The position numbers were made by a program, and so were the translations under genes. A stretch of DNA of 64,000 bases. Origin: Papaver somniferum (taxonomy: Eukaryota > Streptophyta > Magnoliopsida > Ranunculales > Papaveraceae). The stretch covers positions 186,394,813 to 186,458,812 of the forward strand of contig NC_039359.1 in the NCBI RefSeq assembly GCF_003573695.1. Direction: 5' to 3'. The notes beneath the pieces are model-generated. The model did no database searches. It saw nothing but the letters and a program-made list of their open reading frames with translations, and was not told where the DNA came from. The first letter of the stretch is position 1; each line of letters begins with the position of its first letter. Positions 12,291 through 24,092 of the stretch are shown one piece after another.

Positions 12291-14309
12291 ATGTAATATC
12301 CTGGAAATTTACAGTTTTGCATTTTTCAGGTCCTAAACATGCTCATAACTTACAAAGATTCTTTGATAAAGCTTGTAAATTTTCCGGGCTTGAAGATACA
12401 TATGCAGATTGCAGACCTTGAAAATCCGACTTCAGACGAAGGTTTTATGGCGTTTTTGCTAAAAGACTGAGTTCTGAATTTTCTGGTGACGTATTTCGGC
12501 AATTTTTTTTGTATATGCACATGGATTCTTGTTCATTCATTCATAAATCAACAAGTTTATGCTTCTATGGATAAAATGCAAGAGAAATACTTACTTGGGT
12601 GGGCTCTGGAGTGTTCAAAGAACCAGAATTGCTTGTATCAACGTCAACAACACCATTACTTTCATTCGGTTTCGAGCTCTGGGAGTTTTCCCTATCGCTA
12701 TTCTCCGAACGAACATCACCAGTACTCCCCACTTCCATGGAGACATCCTCCTGGATATTTTTTCAACAATTAGTATTTTATCCACAAAGCATCTTAATTT
12801 GTTATACGAAGAAATACTTACTTCGGCCTCTTGTTCAACACTCGAGTCAGAAAATGTCTGCCTAGCAGCACAGAATCGAAGACCGTCAATACTTGATGGA
12901 GCAAAGTTCTGCAACGGAATAACAAATATTGGTTTCACAATCCTAATTACACGGAAGAAGAAGTCACAACATAGGAGTATTGATAGCTCACCAAAGAATT
13001 AACTGGGGATTTTATGGTATTAGGTAACAACTTATAATTCTTGCTCCTGCCCTCTCCGCCATGAATATCTGCTTCAGTTTCTGAGAAGTCTACAAGGATT
13101 CGAGGTCTTACATTACGACCATCCTGTGGAAAATTTTGATGCAATGATCAAAATATAATTATTATAATTTTATGAAGATTATGAAAAGGGTTCATACCTG
13201 TGAACATCCTGGCGATGTATTTCGTTTATCACCAGAAAGATACTTCACTCTTGGTCGAGTGGAAAATATCTCAACAGAAGGAGCATCTTTCACCGGAGGT
13301 TGACCAGTTGTTACAAAATCGTATAGATGCTCAAGCTGCTGATCCCAGAAGTCTACATAACCCGGAGTTACATATGTAATTCTCTCGGAGCAAGGGAACT
13401 AGTAAGCACTTCCTTCCACATGTGTACAGTCCAAATGGGTCCTGAGTTGCTCAACCAATGGCTTTCTCATTCGAAAAGTTGGAACACACTGATCCATACC
13501 CATTTTTCCCTATCAATGTTGTATTCCTCCACTGAAAGCTCTCCATATATTGCTGATATCAAGTGACTAGGAGTGCAACTCAACATGAAAGAACTCTCGC
13601 CGTCACTCAGATCTACACCAGACGCCAAAACCATACTCTCTCCAGTATTGAAAGTTGCTGGCTGGGAAATACAAGAAGGAATTGACACCCATGGGCGAAA
13701 AATCGAACTCAGATTCATTGTCTAAAACATCAATGAGACGTGTCTTGAACCGAGGATGCTTTGTAGACTAGCGCATAATCCTGGCATTTCTTTCTCAGAG
13801 AAGACATGACGAGCATCAGCACACGGTCATGGAAAGATAGTACGTGGAACAAGAGCATAATTCTTGAAATGTTCCCATAACAACGCTTGGAGAAACACCG
13901 TATTAGCATAGCATTCGATCTTCATGAATCCATTCGATACACTGGAGTCTATAATCAGGGAATCCAAATTAGAATACAAGGACCCAAGAATAGACTAACT
14001 ACCGGGAGTTGCTCACCTTGAGACATCTTGATAGCATAGGGAATCACAAACGTCTTCAACAAAGTTCCGCTGTTTTCAAACACATCTCTGCACAACCATA
14101 AGCATAAGAAAGCGGCAATGGAAAACCTACCGTCAACGGGACAATCAAGAGCCTCATCTCTTGGCCACCAACGCGTTAACCAGTAAGCATAACAATATTT
14201 TCTAGACGCCCTATTGATCCGCTCCATTTCTGCTGTCAAGATGTTAGAAATTACCGTCTCTTCAGTTGAAAGACCCTCATGAAGATTACCTGTGATTGGG
14301 AGATGCAAC
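12291..14309 (-). pseudogene. PMD gene, 3' half, copy 3 (flank of the compound element)
   Basis: Same 2.02-kb module. Reading leftward from 14308 it gives LPITGNLHEGLSTEETV, then YWLTRWWPRDEALDCPVDG and the LPVVSLFLG block, then a frameshift near 13980 (one A fewer than in copies 1 and 2) and a TGA near 13828. This copy directly abuts the full LTR at 14310. The missing 5' half of this gene lies at 48054-48585: the codons on the two sides join in frame if the 33.7-kb insert and one 5-bp duplicate are removed, giving the usual PMD 'EDVxxLLxLP' context. PMD proteins act in plant nuclei in silencing and genome stability or are carried by transposons; this copy is inactive. Confidence 0.82.
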
Positions 14310-14509
14310 TGTTGATGATGGCTTTTAGCTTAGGGTTAAAATCGTAAAACCATAGTCAAACAGTGACATCACACTTGAGTAATAATGTTGCCACTAGCAC
14401 ATTTATTGAACCATTCAACATGACTGCGTAAAATTACCGGGGTAACTTTTTTATGTTTATGCCATGCTCCACGGCAGTTCCCTCGGTACTGATTGGCATC
14501 ATCTCTACA

Positions 14510-14779
14510 CATGCCATCCACGAATGCTAGCCAAACGTGCCAATGGCATTCCATGCCAGCCACATCTCCGCGCCAAGGCATGCCAAGAATGCCAGCCACA
14601 TCTCCGCGCCAAGGCATGCCAATCATGTCCGCCGTGGCACGGTGCCAATGGCATACCATGCCAGCCACATCTCCGCTCCAAGGAATGCCAACAATGCCAA
14701 CCGCACCACTGTGCCAAAAGCATGCCATGCCAGCCACATCTCCGCGCCCAGGCATGCCAACCATGCCAGCCGCACCACT
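14510..14779 (+). repeat. 69-bp minisatellite in LTR-A, about 4 units
   Basis: Same composite 69-bp unit as the upstream copies, about four repeats, ending at GTGCCAAAGCCATGCGG. Open in several frames on both strands without being coding. Confidence 0.92.
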
Positions 14780-17648
14780 GTGCCAAAGCCATGCGGCCCT
14801 ACCACCACGCCGCTGGATGCCAAACAGAGGGTTGCAGTAATCAAAGGCTACCCTTCTATCTGAGATGCAGATCTCAGCCGTACAAGTTCGCCACCTAACA
14901 CATGGAAACTTCCGGCCCAAAGCCAAGCATCACGGTTTACGCCAAAAGCCTAATTTTGGTCGCGCCTAAAACATGCCAAAGCCATGCGGCCCTACTACCA
15001 TGCCGTTGGCTTCCAAACGAAGGGTTGCAACAATCAACCGCTACCTTTCCATCTGAGATGCATATATCAGCCGTACAAGTTCGCCACCTAACGCATGACA
15101 ACTTCCGGCCCAAGGTCAAACATCACGGTTTATGCCAAAACCATAATTTTGGCCGCGCCTAAAACATGCCAAAGCCATGCGGCCCTACCACCATGCCGCT
15201 GGCTGCCAAACAAAGGTTTGCAACAATCAATGGCTACCATTCCATCTGAGATGCAGATATCAGCCGTACAAGTTCTCCACCTAACGCATGGTAACTTCCG
15301 GCCCAAGGCCAAACATCACGGTTTATGCCAAAACCATAATTTTGGCCGCGCCTAAAACATGCCAAAGCCATGCGGCCCTACCACCATGCCGCTGGCTTCC
15401 AAACAAAGGGTTGCAGCAATCAACGGCTACCCTTCCATCTGAGATGCATATCTCATCCGTAAAAGTTCGCCACCTAACGCATGGGAACTTCCAGCCCAAG
15501 GCCAAACATCACGGTTTACGCCAAAACCCCAATTTTGGTCGCGCCAAAAACATGCCAAAGCCATGATGCCCTACCACCATGCAGCTGGCTGCCAAACGAA
15601 GGGTTGCAACAATCAACGGCTACACTTCCATCTAAGATGCAGATCTCAGCCATACAAGTTTGCCACCTAACACATGGTAACTTCAGACCCAAGGCCAAAC
15701 ATCACGCTTTATGCCAAAACCCTAATTTTGGCCGCGCCTAAAACATGCCAAAGCCATGCGACCCTACCAACATGCCAATGGTTTCCAAACGAAGGGTTGC
15801 AGCAATCAACGGCTAACCTTCCATCTGAGATGCATATCTAAGCCGTAGAAGTTCGCCACCTAATGCGGGGCAACTTCCGACCCAAGGCCAAACATCTCGG
15901 TTTATGCCAAAACCCAAGTTTTGGCCGCGCCTAAAACATGCCAAAGCCATGCGTCCCTACCACCATGCCGCTGGTTGCCAAACGAAAGGTTGAAACAATC
16001 AACGACCACCCTTCCATATGAGATGAAGATCTCAGCCGTACAAGTTCGCCACCCAACGCATGGCAACTTCCGGCCCAAGGCCAAACATCACGGTTTATGC
16101 CAAAACCTAACTTTCGCCGCGCCTAAAACATTCCAAAGCCATGCGGCCCTAATACCATGCGGCCCTAATACCATGCCGCTGGCTGCCAAACGAAGGGTTG
16201 CAACAATCAACGGCTACCCTTCCATCTGAGATGCAGATCTCAGCCGGACAAGTTCGCCACCTAAAGCATGACAATTTCCGGCCCAAGGACAAACATCACG
16301 GTTTATGCCAAAACCCTAATTTTGGCCGCGCCTAAAACTTGCCAAAGCCATGCGGCCCTACCACCATGCCGCTGGCTGCCAAACGAAGGGTTGCAACAAT
16401 CAACGACTACCCTTCCATCTGAGATGCAGATATCATCCGTAGAAGTTCTCCACCTACGCATGGCAACTTCTGGCACAAGGCCGAACATCACGGTTTATGC
16501 CAAAACCCTAATTTTGGCCGCGCCTAAAACATGCCAAAGCCATCCGGCCCTACCATAATGCCGCTGGCTGGCAAAGGAAGGTTTGCAACAATCAACGACT
16601 ACCCTTCTATCTGAGATGCAGATCTCAGCCGTACAAGTTCTCCACCTAACGCAGGGCAATTTCTGACCCAAGGCCAAACATCACAGTTTATGCCAAAACC
16701 CAAATTTTGGCCGCGCCTAAAACATACCAAGCCATGCGGCCCTACCACCACGCCGCTGGATGCCAAACGAAGGGTTGAAACAATCAACGACCACCCTTCC
16801 ATCTGAGATGCAGATCTCAGCCGTACAAGTTCGCCACCTAACGCATGGAAACTTCCGACCCAAGGCCAAACATCACGGTTTATGCCAAAACCCTAATTTT
16901 CTCCGCGCCTAAAACATGCCAAAGCCATGCGGCCCTAATACCATGCCGCTGGCTGCCAAACGAAGGGTTGCAACAATCAACGGCTACTATTCCATTTGAG
17001 ATGCAGATTTCAACTGTACAAGTTCGCAACCTAATGCATTACAACTTCCGGCCCAAGGCCAAACATCACGGTTTATGTCAAAACCCAAATTTTGTCCGCG
17101 CCTAAAATATGCCAAAGGCATGCGGCCCTACCACCATGCCGCTGGCTGGCAAACGATGGGTTGCAACAATCAACGGCTACCCTTCCATCTGAAATGAAGA
17201 TCTCAGCTGTACAAGTTTGCCACCTAACGCATGGAAACTTCCGTCCCAAGGCCAAATATCACGGTTTATGCCAAAACCTTAATTTTGGCCGCGCCTAAAA
17301 CTTGCCAAATCCATGCAGCCCTACCATCATGCCGCTGGCTGCCAAACGAAGGGTTGCAGCAATCAACGGCTAACCTTCCATCTGAGATGCAGATCTCAGC
17401 CGTACAATTTCGCCACGTAACGCATGGCAACTTCCGTCCCAAGGCCAAACATCACGGTTTATGCAAGCCATGCATCCCTACCACCATGCCGATGGATGCG
17501 AAACGAAGGGTTGAAACAATCAACGACTACCCTTCTATCTGAGATGCAGATCTCAGCCATACAAGTTCGCCACCTAATGCATGGAAACTTCCGTCCCAAG
17601 GCCAAACATCTCGGTTTATGCCAAAACCCTAATTTTGGCTGCGCCTAA
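14780..17648 (+). repeat. 193-bp satellite array 4 (about 15 monomers)
   Basis: Variant order parallels array 2: offset 11119 for monomers near 3783-3976, then 11312 (one extra monomer) near 4590-4813, showing that both derive from one LTR copy. The right end degenerates into monomers that have lost parts (17460-17650) and then into divergent ones. Confidence 0.96.
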
Positions 17649-18148
17649 AACATGCCAAAGACGCCGGTCTTATCACATGCCACTGGCTGCCAAACGAAGG
17701 GTTGCAACAATCAACGGCCGCCCTTCCTCCTGAGATGCAAATCTCAGCCGTACAATCTTGCCATCAAATGTATGGCCACTTTTGGCCCAATGCCAAGCAC
17801 TAATTTTTCCGCGCCTAAACAACGCCAAAATCCTATCCCGGCCGCGCCTAAACCATGCCACTGGCTGCAAACGAAGGGTTGAAATAATCAACGACCACCC
17901 TTCCTCCTGAGATACGAATCTCAGCCATACAAACTTGCCACCAAACGATTTATGGCAATCTCTTGGCCACGGCGCCAATTATTGGCCACGACGCCAAACC
18001 CTAATTTGACCGTGCCAAGAGCATGCAAGCGCTGCAACCATGCCGCTGGTTGCCAAACGAAGGGTTGCAACAATCTACGTCTATCCTTCCTAATGGGATG
18101 CAGATATCATCCGTACAAACCTGCCACCAAACGACTCGTGGAAATGTC
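17649..18148 (+). repeat. Divergent 193-bp-related monomers, U3
   Basis: Two to three strongly diverged relatives of the 193-bp monomer, still recognisable by 'aacgaagggttgcaacaatc', the 'CTCCTGAGATgcaaATCTCAG' type hairpin and 'ccgtacaa'. They sit between the homogeneous array and the promoter. Equivalent stretches lie at 28087-28587 and 37337-37673. The gradient from uniform to diverged monomers toward the promoter suggests the array expanded from one end. Confidence 0.8.
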
Positions 18149-18280
18149 TTGGCTGCGATGCTAACTCTTGGTCATGTCACCAACTTGGCAGCGATGCTAA
18201 CTCTCTGGTCACAGCACCAACCTGGCTATGATGCCTGTTATTTGGTCCCGACACCAACTTGGCTACAAACGCCAAATCCT
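18149..18280 (+). repeat. About 37-bp tandem repeat in U3
   Basis: Three to four imperfect copies of a unit containing GATGCTAACTCTTGGTCAC and 'caccaacttggct'. Same repeat at 28588-28718 and 47234-47358. Third tandem-repeat type within one LTR. Confidence 0.75.
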
Positions 18281-18588
18281 TTGGCCACGCCACACGTATC
18301 AACATGCTACACGTTTTCCACGAAAACACTCGAGACATCAAAACATGTCATAAACTGGGGGATGCTCCTCAGGGTATTGGTCTGGCGGTTTACAGCGTGC
18401 GGCGTACACTACTCCTGTTACAGGAAATTGTCAAAAGGGTGAGGCGGTTAGTAAATACAAGAAGTAATGGTGAAACGTTTCCTTCATTATGGAGACATCA
18501 ATTCTAGGCGTTACCCGTTACCATTTTCTTCCATTTACTCAACCGTTTCCACTTCTTACGAGACCGGGGTACATTTCGTTGCAACTTG

Positions 18589-18596
18589 TATAAATA
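18589..18596 (+). promoter_or_regulatory. TATA box of LTR-A copy 1
   Basis: TATAAATA in the context CTTGTATAAATAGGTCTCAC, conserved in the LTR copies at 29028 and 47677 and, less closely, in LTR-B at 52860. Transcription of the retroelement would start about 30 bp downstream. Confidence 0.75.
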
Positions 18597-18955
18597 GGTC
18601 TCACTTATTTCCACCAAAGAAAAGTTTTTGCTCAGGAGAATACAACACTCAAAAATCACTTGTTAGCTTTCCCATCTGTTAGCTTTCCACTTTCTGATAC
18701 AAGTCGTCAAACAACTACTCTTCCCGAATCAACTATTCTGGTCTCAACACTCTCTTCGCTTCCCACCCTAGACCAACCCTTCTCCTTCACTTTGTGACCG
18801 AAGAAAGTCTGAAACGGACATTTCTCGGTTTAGGCCAGATTTGTACAGATTGATCTCTCGAATCAAAGTACTCCATTGCAGTACATTGTTTATGGTTTAG
18901 ACTCGTTTCTCACCCACGCACACGAAATTACGCTTTTTAACTCCAACTCAGGAAG

Positions 18956-20152
18956 ATGGTCGGTTTTGGGACTGAATCCGTGCCCCCAAGTTCCACTCAG
19001 GCGAATGGCAATGTTTCCCCTCCCAACGCAACATCCAACAACGCAATAGACGAAAAAGTTCCAAATCTGACTGATTTGGCACGGGTTCAGGAGATCCACA
19101 CCAGGAATATGGATATGATAAAAGAGGCGATTAACAACATACTCGACTTCCTTATCAGCTTAACATCAGAGTTGAGTGACCCGCCTGTCCCGGAAACTCC
19201 GGGACTGGGGACTAACGTCCCAGACGATCATTCCCAAGTCAGTAGTTTCATTAACAATCAGAAACAAGTAGGCCAGGAAGCGGCCTCATTGGTGGAAAGT
19301 TTATGTGAACTCCTACATCTTTCAAAGGATCAACGGATGCAGACGTTCATTGCCATCAATCGAATAGCGTTAAACGCATCCCTGTTTCCTTCGCGTTTGG
19401 AAACGTCAAGAATGCCGGAGATGTCCATCAACAATGTCACGTTTACCGACGACGACATGATGGAAGAAGAAGGACATAACTTGGCCCTACACGTCACAAC
19501 CCATATCAAGGATGTGGAATTCAAAAGGGCCCTCATCAACACAGGAGCGTCCTCCAATATCGTTACCCTCAGAACACTTAGAAAAACCAGGGTGCGGCCA
19601 AGCGAAGTCGTGCGACATCCCACTACGATGACCGATTTCGAAGGAAACCAAACCAGCACGTACGGATACATCAACCTGAATCTGTCAGTAGGACCGGTCC
19701 ATTCAAAGGTGAGGTTCGAAGTAATCGAAAAAGAGCCAGATTACCATATGATACTGGGAAGGCCATGGCTCCATGACAACGGAATCATTCCTCCAACATA
19801 TCACCAGTGCCTGAAAACCATGCTAAACGGAGAAGTCATACGCATCTCTGCATCGTTATATCCCCATGCGCTGATTTGTGGCATGGAGATGTTTGAGCAA
19901 AAGAAGGGCCCGCAGGGCGCAACCAACAAAACTGACCACACTACACTGACAAAGTGGACGTCAATTGAAGAAAGCGATGTGCCTGCATCGTTTCACATAG
20001 AAACCCGGTCTCACACCACCTCTTTGGAAGAGAATCGCGCCAGCCTCCACCTGCCGAACCAGAGTTTGGCTCGCCCCCGTACCAAGCGAGAATGGGCTTT
20101 TATCATAAGTCATGATGAAAAAGGGAAAACCGTATATCAGCGCCATTGTTAG
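18956..20152 (+). CDS. gag remnant-protease ORF of Tat-type gypsy element, copy 1
   Basis: Intact 398-codon ORF from ATG 18956 to TAG. The N-terminal roughly 165 residues are a polar gag remnant with helical segments; the usual gag capsid domain and CCHC knuckle are not recognisable. The C-terminal half is a retroviral-type aspartic protease: HNLALHVT, then catalytic-site INTGASSNIV (normally DTG; Asp changed to Asn here), then DYHMILGRPWLHD and YHQCLK, which are typical of Tat/Ogre-like Ty3/gypsy proteases. The start is chosen because the next copy has the same ATG 91 nt after its gag-leader homology. Same architecture in the second copy (29485), so gag loss predates both. Likely inactive as a protease. 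Confidence 0.75.
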   Translation: MVGFGTESVPPSSTQANGNVSPPNATSNNAIDEKVPNLTDLARVQEIHTRNMDMIKEAINNILDFLISLTSELSDPPVPETPGLGTNVPDDHSQVSSFINNQKQVGQEAASLVESLCELLHLSKDQRMQTFIAINRIALNASLFPSRLETSRMPEMSINNVTFTDDDMMEEEGHNLALHVTTHIKDVEFKRALINTGASSNIVTLRTLRKTRVRPSEVVRHPTTMTDFEGNQTSTYGYINLNLSVGPVHSKVRFEVIEKEPDYHMILGRPWLHDNGIIPPTYHQCLKTMLNGEVIRISASLYPHALICGMEMFEQKKGPQGATNKTDHTTLTKWTSIEESDVPASFHIETRSHTTSLEENRASLHLPNQSLARPRTKREWAFIISHDEKGKTVYQRHC

Positions 20153-20341
20153 CAATTAACAGGGGAGACTACCACACAGTCTCTCCGCCCAGCAGAATGC
20201 AAATACAGTAACGAGCCGCAAGAGGAAGTACATGATGCACCACGACAGCTACAAGACGGAACCAACTCTACCATGGACGAACTTTAGGTTGTTATTGTCG
20301 GGAGTGAGGAAACTTCGTGACCCATCTCGATCAGCTCGACT

Positions 20342-21340
20342 ATGTGCTCAGACGAACGCGTAAAGTTGGTAGACCTTCTCAAAGAATATCAAGACGTGTT
20401 CGCATGGACATACGAGGAAATTACTGGCTTGGACGAAAAGCTGGTCACTCACCATCTACACATAATGCCCGGATCCAAACCGGTCAAACAAACCCCGAGA
20501 CAGTTCAGGAACGATGTGTAAGAAAAAATCAATATGGAGATTCAAAACCTACTAGCTACTGGTTTCATAAAACCCATTCGCCATCCAACCTGGTTGGCCA
20601 ACGTAGTTCCGGTAGAAAAAAAGAATGTCCAAATCAGGTGTTGTGTCGATTTTAGGGATCTGAACAAATGTTTTCCCAAAGATAATTTTCCACTTCCTAA
20701 CATTGACATGCTGGTAGATGCCACCAGTGGACACGATATGTTCTCTTTCATGGACAGATACAACGTCTACAATCAAATAAAGATGTACGAACATGACGCA
20801 AGTAAGACGGCTTTTCGAACTCCTCTCGGAAACTTTTATTATATTGTGATTCCCTTCGGTTTGAAAAATGCTGACGCCACCTACCAACGCGCCATGACTA
20901 CCATTTTTCAACACATGATGCACAAGCAAGTCGAATATTATGTAGATGACATAGTGGTTAAATCAAAAACTCAGGCGGCCCATGCGGAGATTCTGCGTCA
21001 GGTGTTTGGAAGGTGTCGCGAGTACAAACTGAAGATGATTCTATTGAAGTGTGCTTTTGGTGTCTCTTCGGGAAAGTTCCTAGGTTTCCAGGTAACCGCG
21101 GAGGGAATTAAAGTCAACCCGTTCAAAACCCAAGCCATCCTCACAATGCCACCGCCGCGAACTGTGAAAGAACTCCAGAGTTTCATGGGTAAAATAAACT
21201 ACATTCGCCCATTTATACCGGGGTTGGCTCAACTTGTTGCTTCATTTACCCCCTTGCTGGAGCGAGCTTTTTCTGGGCCACGCTACAACAAGAGGCGTTT
21301 CGGAAGATTCAACAAATATTGTCTTCCCCAGCCATCATGA
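20342..21340 (+). pseudogene. Reverse transcriptase, Tat-type gypsy, copy 1
   Basis: Frame opens at ATG 20342 (MCSDERVKLVDLLKEYQ, FAWTYEEITGLDEK, HHLHIMPGSKPVKQ), meets TAA near 20519, and resumes from ATG 20534 to 21340. RT motifs in order: IKPIRHPTWLANVV, CCVDFRDLNK, FPLPNIDMLVD, RTPLGNFYYIVIPFGLKNA, YYVDDIVVKS (catalytic YVDD kept), LKCAFGV, KFLGFQVTAEGI and the connection FMGKINYIRPFIPGL. The frame then shifts near 21290. It copies element RNA into DNA in virus-like particles in intact relatives. One stop and one frameshift make this copy defective. Confidence 0.85.
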
Positions 21341-22300
21341 AGTCTCCCGTACAAGGAAGACCGTTGTGCCTCTACACTGCTTTTAGCGACACTGCCGTCG
21401 GATCTCTTCTCTCCCAAGAAGATGACGAAGGGATTGAACATCCCATATAATACTTCATTCGAACTTTAAGAGATGACGAACTCAGATATCCCAAACCAGA
21501 AAAGGTGTGCTTGGCCCTGATTCACTCCATCCAGAAATTAAGACATTACCTGCTTTCCAACACAGTGGTACTGATATCTAAGTCCGATCCTGTGAAGTTC
21601 CTCCTCTCAAAACCGGCCCTGATAAGAAGGCCAGCCAAATGGCTCCTCCAAATGTCATAATTTGACATAACATGCACTTCCCCGAAAGCTATCAAAGGGC
21701 AAGCAGTTCCGGATTTGCTAGAAGCGTTCCTGGGAGAGAATACCACAAAACTACACGAGGACCTTCCTGGAGATTTTCCGAAAATCTCTTTCATCAAGGA
21801 AGAAACGTGGCTACTATTTTTCGATGGCTACGCCACCTCTAACAACGGCACCGGAGTAGCATATGTGGTTCTAGTATCCCCGGCCGGTGAAGTCTCCTCG
21901 CACTCCTTCAAGCTAGACTTCCCTTGCATCAACAATTCAGCAGAATATGAAGCCTTTCTCATCGGACTGTCATTGGTTAAACAAGCTGGAGCTAGGCGCC
22001 TGAAAATAAGTGGGGATTCTAAATTACTCGTCAACCAGGTAAATGGAGTATACGCATTGAAGGAAGTAACATTGGCCCCGTATAGAGCCGAGGCATAAAA
22101 GATACTAAATTACTTCGCCGACGCGACCATAACGCATGTTGGCCACAGCGGCAACAAACATGCTGATTGTCTAGCCACACTAGCATCAAAACTGCAATTC
22201 GAAGGTTCTGAGGAAACCCTGATAGTGAAGAGACGAACCGTGGCTTCAACATGGCTTTCACAACCTGAGGAGGCTGAAGCCGGCGACGGGAGAACACCGA
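21341..22300 (+). pseudogene. RNase H plus second (archaeal-type) RNase H, copy 1
   Basis: First the usual gypsy RNase H in a frame broken by stops (LCLYTAFSDTAVGSLLSQ, then SIQKLRHYLLSNTVVLISKSDP). Then from 21715 an open stretch: LLFFDGYATSNNGTGVAYVV, NNSAEYEAFLIGL, KISGDSKLLVNQV, and after a TAA at 22096 HSGNKHADCLATLAS. That is a second RNase H of the archaeal-like class, the acquired 'dual RNase H' that marks the Tat/Ogre lineage of plant Ty3/gypsy elements. In the second element copy most of this block is deleted. Confidence 0.82.
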
Positions 22301-22487
22301 TTGTCCAAGAGCTTAACAGTTCGCTTTCCCAGGGAAAGGTCAGTCTCAAAACTTCATAAAATTTCTTCATGCTCCGAGGAGTGTTGTACATCGGAACCCA
22401 GACGGTTCATTGTCAAGATTCCTCGGAGAGAAAGAGGCGTAAAAACAACTCAACCGCGTCCATGGTGAAGTTTGCGGGCTAACACTA

Positions 22488-23890
22488 GTGGTAACTCTCT
22501 ATCGCCGTTTGCAACGCCTTGGCTACTACTGGCCAGAAATAGAGGCTCAATCTCGGATTCTTCAAAGAACCTGTTCCAATTATCAAGCGCCGCCGCATCA
22601 ATTGGAAGTCTTCAATATTGGCCACGCCGGGGACTGGAAGGAGCCATACATCAGTTACCTTCGCGACGACGTACTCCCCACCAACAAGAAGGACGCAACC
22701 AAGATAAAACAAAGGTCTAAGAGATTCATATTCCACGAAGGAATCTTATATCGTAAAAGCTCTGGAGGAAGTTTGCTACTGTGTTTGAACGAGGCAGAAG
22801 TCCCGATCATGCTGAAAGAAATGCACGAAGGCGAACACCAAGTAAAATGGAAGTTATTCCTTCAGATACACGATAAATACTACTGGCCAACCGTGGAGGA
22901 TGATGCAGCTGTTTTTGTTCAGAGATGCCAAAAATGTCAAATCCACTGAAACCTTATCCATGTACCGTCGACTCCTCTGCACTCAATAAGCAGTCCGTGT
23001 CCCTTTTAAAGCTGTGGACTCGACATCATTGGAAAGATCAACCCGCCGTCTTCAAAACAACACAAGTACATAATAACTACAACCGAGTATTTCACCAAAT
23101 GGGTAGAAGCCATACCTGTACGAGGAACTACTGGAGCCACAATCGCGACATTCATTAAGGAGTACATCATTTTCCGATTTGGCGTGCCTAAACATATCAT
23201 CACCGACAACGGCACTCCTTTCGCTAACAAGCAAGTACGGGAATTACTTGAGGAATATGGAATTAAGCAAGTTTTATCCACCGTGTACTATCCCCAAGGA
23301 AACGGACGGGCTGAAAGGAATAACAAAACTTTGATCTGAATCCCCAGTCGGACAGTGCACGATAATCCTCGGACATGGCACGAACAATTTCCAATGGCAG
23401 TTTGAGCCTATCGGACATCACCAAGAAGTCCCACTGGCGCCTCTCCCTACTCCCTCGTCTACGGCGCAGACCCCATCCTCCCAGCAGAAGTTAAAATCCC
23501 ATTAGCTAGGATTGCCGAAGCAAGCGGAGTTCGATGGAATGAAGCTGAAGCATTGAGCGCCAGGGTAGCAGAGTTGGACAATATGGATTCCAGAAGATCC
23601 AGAGCGGAAGAACACGCTCAACCGTACAAAAGTAGGGTTTCCAAAGCATATAACAAAGTCGTGAAGCCTCAGGTTTTTCAAGTGGGAGATTTGGTACGGA
23701 AGACAGCCAAACACATCCAGCAAGACGCGTCCGCACCAAAATTCTCCCCAAAATGGGAAGGGCCTTATATAGTCACGAAAGCGTATAACAGTGGATACTA
23801 CAAGGTTATGAAGGAAGACGGAGGAAAAATAGAAGCAATCATCAACGGAAAATGGCTCAAGGCATACTACACCTGGCCGTCGCCTCACAC
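22488..23890 (+). pseudogene. Integrase, Tat-type gypsy, copy 1
   Basis: Zinc-binding module in the open stretch 22488-22949 (MHEGEH .. YYWPTVEDDAAVFVQRCQKCQ, an H-x3-H .. C-x2-C arrangement). The catalytic core is split over frames: VPKHIITDNGTPFANKQV with the second Asp, and YYPQGNGRAERNNKTLI with the catalytic Glu, followed by a TGA at about 23338. The C-terminal part 23553-23990 is open (VFQVGDLVRK, PKWEGPYIV, YYKVMKEDGGK). It would insert the cDNA into host DNA; frameshifts and stops make it non-functional. Cross-checks with the second copy resolve most frame breaks. Confidence 0.82.
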
Positions 23891-24092
23891 CTCGCCATAT
23901 CATAGCACGGCTAGCCAGGCATCTTTCCGCTTCCTTTCACATCCCAGTTATCAAGTTTCTGTTCTTTTGTTAATTGGAGAAAATCAATAAAATTCTTTTA
24001 TTTCTTTAAAAAAAAAAAACGATACAAAAAAAAGGGAGAAAAATACGCGCTCGAGACCCAGAAAGAAACCAAACACCTCGCAACTACATAAC
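23891..24092 (+). other. Post-pol spacer with A-rich tract
   Basis: Contains AATAAA (at about 23985) and a run of A, possibly the 3' end of the gag-pol message or just a spacer. In the second element copy the part between two CCAG words (about 23911-24060) is deleted. Confidence 0.4.

Larger units (their letters stand above)
14310..18931 (+). mobile_element. LTR-A copy 1 (left LTR of the compound gypsy element)
   Basis: A long LTR of about 4.6 kb starting TGTTGATGATGGC. Order: unique U3 start, 69-bp minisatellite (14510-14779), 193-bp array (14780-17648), divergent monomers (to about 18150), a roughly 37-bp tandem repeat (18149-18280), then promoter-proximal U3, TATA box at 18589, R and U5. 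Compared with the LTR at 25819 its last 34 bp and the primer binding site are gone: a 90-bp deletion between two ATTAC words joins U5 directly to the gag leader at 18931. This LTR therefore cannot prime reverse transcription normally. Confidence 0.85.
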
